This document shows, in pieces, positions 21,420 to 28,082 of a stretch of 43,175 nt of DNA (position 1 is the stretch's first letter; every line of letters starts with the position of its first letter). The notes beneath the pieces are model-generated. The model was not told the origin of the DNA. It did not search any database and saw nothing but the letters and a program-made list of their open reading frames with translations. The translations under genes were made by a program, and so were the position numbers. Source of the stretch: an uncultured Actinomyces sp. (lineage in GTDB: Bacteria; Actinomycetota; Actinomycetes; Actinomycetales; Actinomycetaceae); contig CALIZH010000308.1 in the NCBI GenBank assembly GCA_938028585.1, positions 1 to 43,175 of the forward strand. The letters run 5' to 3'.

Positions 21420-21629
21420 TCACTTGTGGGTCGGTTTGCACTGGCAGAACTTGGACGTCTTGGGGCTCTCGGGAGCCTCGGGCACGTCGGCAAGGACTAC
21501 GCGCTCGGTCTGGAGCTTACGATTTGCAATCATACTTTTCATCGTACGGTCCAAGACACGGTTGACGTAGAACTTACCGGCGATGCCGACAGCAAGGCCA
21601 AAAGCGGTGGCGACAATCTTGGGGTTCAT
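21420..21629 (-). CDS. Single-pass membrane protein of moron-like cassette B (69 aa)
   Basis: From ATG 21629 with GAAAGGACACCACCAA upstream, the product has an N-terminal helix (KIVATAFGLAVGIAGKFYV, about 4-22), a basic helix (RTMKSMIANRKLQTERV) and a Pro/Ser tail ending FCQCKPTHK with a CxC pair. It is probably anchored with the tail in the cytoplasm. Promoter-like element B stands 22 bp upstream and a good terminator follows. Function unknown. Confidence 0.65.
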   Translation of the reverse strand: MNPKIVATAFGLAVGIAGKFYVNRVLDRTMKSMIANRKLQTERVVLADVPEAPESPKTSKFCQCKPTHK

Positions 21630-21650
21630 TTGGTGGTGTCCTTTCAGATA

Positions 21651-21681
21651 GGTGGTCATTATGCTACATGTTAATTTCGCG
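21651..21681 (-). promoter_or_regulatory. 31-bp promoter-like element, copy B
   Basis: Minus strand: CGCG, two free bases, ATTAACAT, four free bases, CATAATGACCACC. It is in free intergenic DNA between hairpin A and the cassette B gene, so its conservation is not due to coding constraint. Confidence 0.8.
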
Positions 21682-21737
21682 ATCTGAAAATCCACCCCGG
21701 GAATTTTTGGGTTTTTGAAAACCTGATGGCCCGCGTC

Positions 21738-21780
21738 AAAGCCCTATACGCTATGGTGTGAATATAACGTACAGGGCTTT
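21738..21780. terminator. Cassette hairpin A
   Basis: AAAGCCCTATACG and CGTACAGGGCTTT pair over 13 positions with one mismatch (a G-U pair in minus-strand RNA) and a 17-nt loop. The A/U ends allow termination in both directions. It closes the cassette A transcript. Confidence 0.65.
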
Positions 21781-21793
21781 GAGCGGTTCATGG

Positions 21794-22072
21794 TCAGATG
21801 CGAATCTTCGACACGAACCCTACAGCCTTCGAAACAACCGGATGAAGCTGCTCGTAATTCAAGATAAGCAGAATCCCGCTCACCGAAGCACAGGCCGATA
21901 AGACAGCATCTGGACTCGGAATCCACCTCTTCTTCTGGTTGAGGGAATGGAGAGTCTTGATGTCGTCTAGGACGGCTTTATACTCGGGTGAGCCAGGAAG
22001 ATGCTCCTCAAGCATATACTTAAGAGCTTCCTCTTCGGCGACTTCGGAAAGCGAAGGGGTTTTGTCAAACAT
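21794..22072 (-). CDS. Small membrane protein of moron-like cassette A (92 aa)
   Basis: The N-terminal half is acidic and helical (EVAEEEALKYMLEEHLPG), followed by a linker (QKKRWIPSPD) and a hydrophobic helix (AVLSACASVSGILLILNYE, about 57-75) with a short C-terminal tail (VVSKAVGFVSKIRI). The layout suggests a tail-anchored or re-entrant membrane protein. Similar SGILLILNYE-type proteins occur in other phages without known role. The start is ATG with GAAAGGCCCCGCC upstream; promoter-like element A overlaps the end of the holin gene upstream. Confidence 0.65.
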   Translation of the reverse strand: MFDKTPSLSEVAEEEALKYMLEEHLPGSPEYKAVLDDIKTLHSLNQKKRWIPSPDAVLSACASVSGILLILNYEQLHPVVSKAVGFVSKIRI

Positions 22073-22091
22073 GGCGGGGCCTTTCGTGAGT

Positions 22092-22122
22092 GGGGCTCAT
22101 TAAACGCCAAGTTTTTATCGCG
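22092..22122 (-). promoter_or_regulatory. 31-bp promoter-like element, copy A (diverged)
   Basis: Minus strand: CGCG, two free bases, AAAAACTT, four free bases, TTTAATGAGCCCC. It is the most diverged copy but keeps length, CGCG, the A-tract and TAATGA. It overlaps the last codons of the holin gene. Confidence 0.6.
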
Positions 22123-22441
22123 TCTCGGGGTCCATTCGACGAACGTCCAGAGTCATGACGCCTCGCTTGAGAACATCCTCGGTGGGCGTCTCGATCTTTG
22201 CGTACGTCTCGTTCTCGGGCGTCACGTGGAGCACCCCGTCCTTAGGCGGCTCGTAGTTCTTGCTCGAGAGACCGAGCAGAGCACCCAAGAAGGTGTCAAT
22301 CGCAGTGATCGTGGCAGCGACCTCAGTCGAGGCGGGGAGGCCCCAGATCTGAGCAACTGTCAGATAGAGAGTTGCGGTAGCGGGCAGAACGATGAGAGTC
22401 ACAAACTTCAGTCGGTCATACCACTGGTTACTCAGAGTCAT
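22115..22441 (-). CDS. Putative holin (r1t-like)
   Basis: The 108-residue protein begins MTLSNQWYDRLKFVTLIVLPATATLY, then IWGLP, then a second hydrophobic region (AATITAIDTFLGALLGLSS) and a polar C-terminal tail. Two membrane segments, the KF-LIVLPA-LY and IWGLP motifs and the ITAIDTFLG segment match the r1t-type phage holins. It would open the inner membrane to time lysis. The start is ATG with TTAGGAGAGAGA upstream. Its partner endolysin is not adjacent; it lies at 33.1-34.0 kb. Confidence 0.75.
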   Translation of the reverse strand: MTLSNQWYDRLKFVTLIVLPATATLYLTVAQIWGLPASTEVAATITAIDTFLGALLGLSSKNYEPPKDGVLHVTPENETYAKIETPTEDVLKRGVMTLDVRRMDPETR

Positions 22442-22805
22442 TCTCTCTCCTAAATGCTGCGGCCTTAGACTTTCTTCGGAAATCTCTAGTGATCTCCATT
22501 GGTGTGGAGCGCTTGATCGGCAACTCCTTCACCTCTTCAAACAGCTTTTCAGCGAGGCCGTTTCCGCCGAATGCCGAATATGGCTTGATGAGGTACTTGA
22601 CGAGATCGTCATATTCATCTTTGAGAATATAACCACGATCCAGATAGGTCATACACAGATGAACTATACGATCGTGAGCGAGCCCCAGCATGAGTTGGGT
22701 CTGGGCGTCATGTCGGGCTGAACGAGCCTGAATAAACGCCCAGAAACCACTACTCGCTAGAACTGAAGCCGAAATCGTAATAACGAGCTCCAGTGCATGC
22801 GGCAC
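22428..22805 (-). CDS. Membrane-anchored protein next to the holin (125 aa)
   Basis: An N-terminal helix (LELVITISASVLASSGFWAF, about 5-24) is followed by a helical cytoplasmic domain (SARHDAQTQLMLGLAHDRIV, RGYILKDEYDDLVKYLIKPY). This arrangement is typical of a phage membrane protein often encoded beside the holin. It may be a second holin or an antiholin-like regulator. The start is GTG with GTAGGAGGTATCC upstream, and the end overlaps the holin start by 14 bp. Confidence 0.6.
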   Translation of the reverse strand: MPHALELVITISASVLASSGFWAFIQARSARHDAQTQLMLGLAHDRIVHLCMTYLDRGYILKDEYDDLVKYLIKPYSAFGGNGLAEKLFEEVKELPIKRSTPMEITRDFRRKSKAAAFRRENDSE

Positions 22806-22864
22806 GGATACCTCCTACGTGTATGGGACCACCAAGGGATATGATCCTACCGCTCTGGCTTGGG

Positions 22865-23716
22865 TTAGCCGATTGCGAATACCGGACGGACGCCGTGAGT
22901 CTCGTTCTGGACACCATCCCCTGAGAACCGAACAGTCGAGCCCCCTCCGATGTTGCTAGCTTCAGCCCCATAAACACTGTATGTGTTAATATAGGTCTGA
23001 TCCCGAAGCCAGAAATCAGAATCCCCAGGATTCCAACCCATAGAGAATAGCTGAAGCTGTCGACTAGAGACCTCATGAAGTCCGTCAGAACCGATCCCCG
23101 AAGTCGCAGAGACTCGAGTCCCGTAAATCATGATCTCATTAGGAATGATGTACTTAACTCGGGGGTCAATCGACTTCGACTTGATAGTCGGGGAAACGAA
23201 TCCGCCGCCCTCATTCATCTGAGACTGATACGAATCGACGTGTAACCGGATCGTATTGCTATCGAACACGCGAATCACATAGTCATCGCAGCCGTTAATG
23301 TTCTGCCAGACCTTAGATCCCCAGAACGAGTTAGTCGACGAGGCGGTCGTATCGTACATCTGCTGTCGATACAGAGGACGATCGGGCATAACAACGATAT
23401 GTGGAGTAGGCAAGGCGTTGTTGACATTCCAATAGTTGAAATCAACAATACGCCACGCCATGTTGTTGTTGAACCAATAATCGCCCAGCCAGAGACCTTC
23501 AAACGTCCCCGAGGTGATCGCCTTATGTTGTTCGGGCGAGATCCGCACGCCGAGATTTCGCCCTCGAATGATGTTCTTATGCATCTCGGGGCTCCCGGTC
23601 AGGAGAGCGAATACGAGATCGTCAGCAAGGATCGTCTTGGTTCCTCGATCACCGTCGGTGATGAAGACATCATTGGACTTGACAGTCTTAACCCTTGCGA
23701 AATCCTTAATCTTCAT
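22865..23716 (-). CDS. Tail fibre/receptor-binding protein with DUF6273-like domain (283 aa)
   Basis: The N-terminus (KTVKSNDVFITDGDRGTKTI) looks like a virion-attachment adaptor. From about residue 70 a DUF6273-like fold is visible: GLWLGDYWFNNNMAWRIVDF, HIVVMPD, SFWGSKVWQ, PNEIMIYGTRV, SDFWLRDQ and the closing HGVRPVFAIG. These domains occur at fibre tips of phages of Gram-positive gut bacteria. The neighbouring 482-residue protein ends in a related domain, so the two are probably alternative or co-assembled receptor-binding proteins. Ribosome binding site GAGGAAGGTC. Confidence 0.7.
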   Translation of the reverse strand: MKIKDFARVKTVKSNDVFITDGDRGTKTILADDLVFALLTGSPEMHKNIIRGRNLGVRISPEQHKAITSGTFEGLWLGDYWFNNNMAWRIVDFNYWNVNNALPTPHIVVMPDRPLYRQQMYDTTASSTNSFWGSKVWQNINGCDDYVIRVFDSNTIRLHVDSYQSQMNEGGGFVSPTIKSKSIDPRVKYIIPNEIMIYGTRVSATSGIGSDGLHEVSSRQLQLFSMGWNPGDSDFWLRDQTYINTYSVYGAEASNIGGGSTVRFSGDGVQNETHGVRPVFAIG

Positions 23717-23728
23717 AATAGACCTTCC

Positions 23729-25177
23729 TCAACCAACGCAGACGCACGCCATATACCATGAGGTGCCATTTGAGTTGATGTAGTTAGAAATTCGCTTCTG
23801 GCAATCGACCGCCAACCAGCTAGTCGCGAGTATGGGATCACTCAGCAGCTTGAAGCGGTCGCGAGGGAGAAGTTCCGCGGAGGTGTCGCCATTCGTATCA
23901 TAAATACGATCCGGATCGATCTTGAACAGACGGTATTGAACATTCCCGTTCTGGGGGTGAGAGTCTGACCCGACTAGCGAGCGCATAGAAACCACGCGGT
24001 TTCCAAAGACCTCAACTTCATTCGGCAGAAACACACTGACCATCTTCTCGGGCGCTGACGCTATAATACCGTTATTCACAGAAGCTGAATTATGCTTGTA
24101 GATCCCGACGATCGCAGCGCCATTAGCCCACCAGTGATCGATACAGGTACTCTGAATATCTGATGCGCCAGTGATGGCGAAATTACTGCCCCAATATCCG
24201 CTAGCATTGGTGTTGGTTGAATACATCGCACCGCGAGTGGTTCCGCTCGTGCAGCAAAGAACCATGTGATTACGCGTCACGCGTCCGGGCTGCTTGTAGT
24301 AATTGAAGTCAACAATATACCACTTGCGATTATTCTTGTCCGTATACCAGTCTCCAATTACCGGGGGTTTCCAAAGCGAATCGACCCCAGCTGGCTTATA
24401 CTCGTAGTTGCAGCCAGCTCGAACCCAAGCGATATCAGCTTCGGGAATTGCTCCCGTAGGGTGTTGAGCATCAGCGTTCCGACCCCAAGTAGTTCCGCCG
24501 TTAGGGTATGGGTTGGTCGCCATGAATGGGTTGACAACCATAGCCAGCAGTTCGAGCTTAGACACCTGGTTCAGAATAATGCCCAAACCCTTACCCGGAG
24601 CCCCAGTAGGACCCTTTTCTCCCTGAGGCCCCTGAGGGCCGGGAGGACCGGCAGGCCCCTGAGGACCGATAGGACCAGCTTCGCCCGTAGCTCCCTGAGG
24701 ACCTGGAGCGCCTGTAGGACCGGGGAGTCCGTTAGGACCGGCGTCGCCTCGAGGGCCCTTTTCACCGGGAGGACCCTTATCGCCAGTCGGTCCCGCAGGC
24801 CCCTTATCGCCAGTCGGACCCTTAGCGCCGGGAGTACCGCCTCCACCAGCCCCTCCAGCACCAGGAGGCCCAGGAGGCCCCTGAGGGCCGGCGGGACCAC
24901 GTTCGCCCGGATCACCTTTTGGACCACGTTCGCCGGGATCACCTTTTGGACCACGTTCGCCGGGAGCGCCGTTCTGGCCGGGCTCGCCCTTGGGTCCGGG
25001 AGGACCCTGCTTACCCTCGATACCGCCACCAACGTCGCTGATGACGTAGCGCTTAAGGTCCTCCATATATAGCGTGTTCGTACCGGTATCAGTATCGACC
25101 ACGAGAGCGTCCGCAGGGGACGTGTTGACTCGGTCGGGATACTTGCCATTCCACCGAGTAGGCTTAATATCAGGCAT
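23729..25177 (-). CDS. Collagen-like tail fibre with receptor-binding head (482 aa)
   Basis: A short N-terminal domain (about 1-50) precedes about 47 Gly-X-Y triplets (residues about 54-196, interrupted once by a Gly-rich GAGGAGGGG), which should form a trimeric collagen-like stalk. The C-terminal head (about 200-482) has GDWYTDKNNRKWYIVDFNYY, NHMVLCCTSG, ASGYWGSNF, LPNEVEVFGNRVV and a final WYMACVCVG, related to the fibre protein downstream. It would bind the host surface. The DNA under the stalk holds tandem repeats (24894-24964), allowing length change by recombination. The start is ATG. Confidence 0.82.
   Translation of the reverse strand: MPDIKPTRWNGKYPDRVNTSPADALVVDTDTGTNTLYMEDLKRYVISDVGGGIEGKQGPPGPKGEPGQNGAPGERGPKGDPGERGPKGDPGERGPAGPQGPPGPPGAGGAGGGGTPGAKGPTGDKGPAGPTGDKGPPGEKGPRGDAGPNGLPGPTGAPGPQGATGEAGPIGPQGPAGPPGPQGPQGEKGPTGAPGKGLGIILNQVSKLELLAMVVNPFMATNPYPNGGTTWGRNADAQHPTGAIPEADIAWVRAGCNYEYKPAGVDSLWKPPVIGDWYTDKNNRKWYIVDFNYYKQPGRVTRNHMVLCCTSGTTRGAMYSTNTNASGYWGSNFAITGASDIQSTCIDHWWANGAAIVGIYKHNSASVNNGIIASAPEKMVSVFLPNEVEVFGNRVVSMRSLVGSDSHPQNGNVQYRLFKIDPDRIYDTNGDTSAELLPRDRFKLLSDPILATSWLAVDCQKRISNYINSNGTSWYMACVCVG
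24894..24964. repeat. 27-bp tandem repeat in the collagen-like stalk
   Basis: A 27-bp unit that begins GGACCACGTTCGCC and ends ATCACCTTTT occurs twice in full (24894-24920 and 24921-24947, one mismatch) and once in part (24948-24964). It encodes GERGPKGDP units. A second repeated tract with CCCTTATCGCCAGTCGG lies near 24774 and 24801. Confidence 0.8.
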
Positions 25178-25187
25178 CGATTACCCC

Positions 25188-26030
25188 TTACTGCAACTTG
25201 TAGACTCGTCGACCGATAACTGGAGAGCCCATAGAATCGAACAGTGTGAGACCGTTATTATCTTCGATGGTATCGTAAATAAGGCGCTCGTCATCCGAGC
25301 CCTCGCCGAGAAGCTCCCTCATTCGGTCGATCTGCATCTGAAGCTTTGCCGCCTGGTTACCAGACAGCTTGTCTTCCATATAGAGAACCCACTCGTCGTA
25401 CTTCTGCTTGAAGCTGGCGAACAGGTCCCTCTTCGCGTCATCCGTCACCTTCTGAGCGTCTGTAAACCAGTGCTCCCAGGAAGAACGCCACTCGTCGACT
25501 AGCGTGTCGATCTGCAACGTCTGGAGCGGCCCCGTGATGAACGGGCAGGACGACGTCCCTCGGTTGTTGACGATCGACCAGGCGTAGATGTTAGGAACCC
25601 CTCGGGTCACTCGAACATATGCGAGAGGGAACTGCCCCTTAACGTTTGAGTTATACAGAGCGGGTCGCTGCGGACTCTTGGACGGGGTTCCCTTGATCGC
25701 CTTGAACTCGGATCGTCGGACTGTCGGGTTCTTGTCGACCTCGATAACGATGGCGTCGATACGATCGTAAAGCGTATCCGGACCATCGATATTCAGTCGG
25801 AAGTCCTCGCTGTTGTCGATCCACGTATCCATGAACCAGGCTCGCCCCGGCTTGATGGTTACGAATGATCCCGTGGTAACATTGTTTCGTCCCGCAGAGA
25901 CCTCGAGGGCCTGCCCGACGTTGAGGAAGATACCATCGGTAATGATCCCTCGAAAAAGCGATCCGAACTGATCAGCGGAGTATTTTCGGTCCCCATTCGT
26001 GGAACTATAAAAGCCATAAGTAACCGCCAT
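25188..26030 (-). CDS. Baseplate/fibre structural protein (280 aa)
   Basis: The N-terminal two thirds follow a pattern common in phages of Gram-positive gut bacteria: TYGFYSSTNGDRKYSADQFG, GIFLNVGQALEVSAG, VTIKPGRAWFMDTW, LYDRIDAIVIEV and KGTPSKSPQRP. The C-terminal part (about 180-245) is a long helix, likely a coiled coil that trimerises. Such proteins connect the baseplate to the fibres. It lies between the Gp37-like protein and the collagen fibre. The start is ATG. Confidence 0.7.
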   Translation of the reverse strand: MAVTYGFYSSTNGDRKYSADQFGSLFRGIITDGIFLNVGQALEVSAGRNNVTTGSFVTIKPGRAWFMDTWIDNSEDFRLNIDGPDTLYDRIDAIVIEVDKNPTVRRSEFKAIKGTPSKSPQRPALYNSNVKGQFPLAYVRVTRGVPNIYAWSIVNNRGTSSCPFITGPLQTLQIDTLVDEWRSSWEHWFTDAQKVTDDAKRDLFASFKQKYDEWVLYMEDKLSGNQAAKLQMQIDRMRELLGEGSDDERLIYDTIEDNNGLTLFDSMGSPVIGRRVYKLQ

Positions 26031-26032
26031 AG

Positions 26033-27157
26033 TTACCCCTCTTGATTGTAGTAGGTTTCGAATGTGGGGTATTCATTCCAACCCTCATCGGGGGTGTATG
26101 AACGAATATACTCAGTCACTCGACCGACACTCATGATGCCAAGTCGGTTCTGGATTTGGACGACATCTCCCATTTTGAAGTCCTCGCCAAACTTCCACTG
26201 AGAAGTGGGGACTAGCTCGCCATCGTAGACACTTGTTACGGTGTGATCGACCAACTTCTCTCGTCCGCGCTGCTCGAGCATGGCGAGATACTCTTGGGCA
26301 GAGATGATCTTGTTATCCGCATCCTTACTCTGAATATCTCGAGCATCGATGAATATCTCTTTTCGACGCCACCCCGAGTTAGTCCTAGCCTGGAAGATCG
26401 CAGGAGTTCCCTTTCGGTCCGCCCAACGACCCTTTCGGTCTTTACCCTCACCTTCACCAGCGACATACGCGATAGTCTTCTCTTTCTCCGCCGACGTCAG
26501 ATACTTAGTCTTCCTAAGATTGTCGTAGTCGGGAGAGAAAATCACATACGGATTCTTTTGCTGGTTGAAATGTCTCTCTACACCCCAATAAAGCTGGAAC
26601 TGGTATCGTTCCATACGAGGAAAGGTTGGACGATATGGCATTCGATAGCCGACATGTCGTTCTTGACATAGCTTTTGGATAAGCTCGAGGCAGTTATCGC
26701 CGGTATACTGAGCGCTGATCTTTCCGCCTTGATCGGCCGGCATGTTTTCAGGCCAGATCCAAGTCAGCTCATTCATCTTACGGGCGGAATTCTGAGGATT
26801 CAAGACGTTCTGATTCAGAATACCAAAGATGACATTCATGAAGCTGTAGTTGACGATCATCGTCGTTGGAATGATCCGACGGTCTAGAAGCGAGTCATAC
26901 GTCCGCCCTTTAAGTGTCACATAATCGCCCTGATCCTCGTCCGTGGTCATCTCGATCGATTCGATGAGCATGTAGTCGCCGGATGCAGGGAAATAAATCC
27001 CATCGTGATGTTCGATGGGACCCTTCATAGCCTCGTCGGCCGGAATCTTCAACTCGAAGTCTCCGCACTTATTGTATCGAACCGTCCAAATTGCGGAGCT
27101 AATCTTGTCGATGACACGTTTGGTATTCATGTCATAATCCACGAGAAATACGTGCAT
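26033..27157 (-). CDS. Siphovirus ReqiPepy6 Gp37-like tail protein (374 aa)
   Basis: The sequence has the hallmarks of the Gp37-like family: an N-terminal strand segment with SAIWTVRYNKCGDFELKIPA, DYMLIESIEMTTD, YVTLKGRTYDSLLDRRII, CLELIQKLCQERHVGYR, EKTIAYVAGEGEG and a C-terminal GDVVQIQNRLGI-RVTEYIRSY region. This protein follows the distal tail protein in many siphoviruses and forms part of the baseplate hub (tail-associated). The start is ATG with CTGGAGTATAAT upstream. Confidence 0.8.
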   Translation of the reverse strand: MHVFLVDYDMNTKRVIDKISSAIWTVRYNKCGDFELKIPADEAMKGPIEHHDGIYFPASGDYMLIESIEMTTDEDQGDYVTLKGRTYDSLLDRRIIPTTMIVNYSFMNVIFGILNQNVLNPQNSARKMNELTWIWPENMPADQGGKISAQYTGDNCLELIQKLCQERHVGYRMPYRPTFPRMERYQFQLYWGVERHFNQQKNPYVIFSPDYDNLRKTKYLTSAEKEKTIAYVAGEGEGKDRKGRWADRKGTPAIFQARTNSGWRRKEIFIDARDIQSKDADNKIISAQEYLAMLEQRGREKLVDHTVTSVYDGELVPTSQWKFGEDFKMGDVVQIQNRLGIMSVGRVTEYIRSYTPDEGWNEYPTFETYYNQEG

Positions 27158-27158
27158 A

Positions 27159-28082
27159 TTATACTCCAGAATATCGAACTTCGACCTCGAGTGAGACCAA
27201 CATATTGTCTCGACCCTCTTTGGCTTGGAAATACAGGACGTTCCGTCCAGGTCGGACGGTAAGCCAATCGTTATTCAGCGGAATGCACTGGATAATGTTG
27301 ATCTCATTCCATGTTCCGGCCCTGCGAAGCGTAACGTGTTTGTTTCCCTGCTGCGAGGTGATCGTTACGACGTCGCCTTTATCGAGTTGTGTCTTTTGAC
27401 CAATACGATCGAAGTATTTGGTGTCGACATAGAACTTTTCAGCAGTAAATCGATTCCAAATAGAGAAGTCCTTAACCGTACCAGTCGCAGCGACCGTGAT
27501 GGTTACTCCGGTTTCTGCGTCACCCGAATAATCGATAAGAGTCTCAGACTCTGACTTTCGTTTAGAGATCTCGATCGTCGGACTAGTCGGTGTCGGGTCC
27601 TGAAACTCGAACTCCATATTTGGCTCGTCGAGCTGGAAAGGGAATACCTCATAGCGGCTAGCGCCGAGACCGTGAAAGAACGGATCAGGACAGATGATCG
27701 AAATAGCGACCTCTTCCTTCTCCGTAAATATAACCGGATCTATGGATTCAACCCAACCATTAATGCAAAGATGCCGATAATCGGTGTGAAACTCGAGTTT
27801 GACTTCGCGACTCGGCTGAAAAATGCGATAGAGCTTATGACGAGCGCGCTCCACGTCGGGTTGGGTCAGGAGACCCAGGGTGAGCGAGATGTTTCGCCCG
27901 CCCACCCTAGCGCCATTGAAAGCATCGCCGTCATTGGAAGCGATCGATGATGTATGAATGGTGGCTTTAGCGGGCCCAATGCCATCGACGTTGAGCACCG
28001 CTATACCATCTTCATAAGGATCGTTCAGTGTAAGCTCCAATCGCTCTTCCGCGTAGGAAATCGCAGCGATGGACTTAATCAC
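27159..28082 (-). CDS. Distal tail protein (Dit-like, 307 aa)
   Basis: Position directly after the tape measure and the beta-rich pattern (LNVDGIGPAKATIHTSSIAS, GARVGGRNISLTLGLL, RHKLYRIFQPSREVKLEF, CINGWVESIDPVIFTEKEEV, ISIICPDPFF) identify a Dit-type protein that caps the tail tube and organises the baseplate. A C-terminal galectin-like part (about 200-307) follows. The start is GTG overlapping the tape-measure stop as GTGA. Confidence 0.78.
   Translation of the reverse strand: MIKSIAAISYAEERLELTLNDPYEDGIAVLNVDGIGPAKATIHTSSIASNDGDAFNGARVGGRNISLTLGLLTQPDVERARHKLYRIFQPSREVKLEFHTDYRHLCINGWVESIDPVIFTEKEEVAISIICPDPFFHGLGASRYEVFPFQLDEPNMEFEFQDPTPTSPTIEISKRKSESETLIDYSGDAETGVTITVAATGTVKDFSIWNRFTAEKFYVDTKYFDRIGQKTQLDKGDVVTITSQQGNKHVTLRRAGTWNEINIIQCIPLNNDWLTVRPGRNVLYFQAKEGRDNMLVSLEVEVRYSGV

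Noticed and set aside
24590..25020. Contamination or eukaryotic collagen gene
   Set aside because: Gly-X-Y stalks are common in phage fibres and the flanking domains are phage-type.
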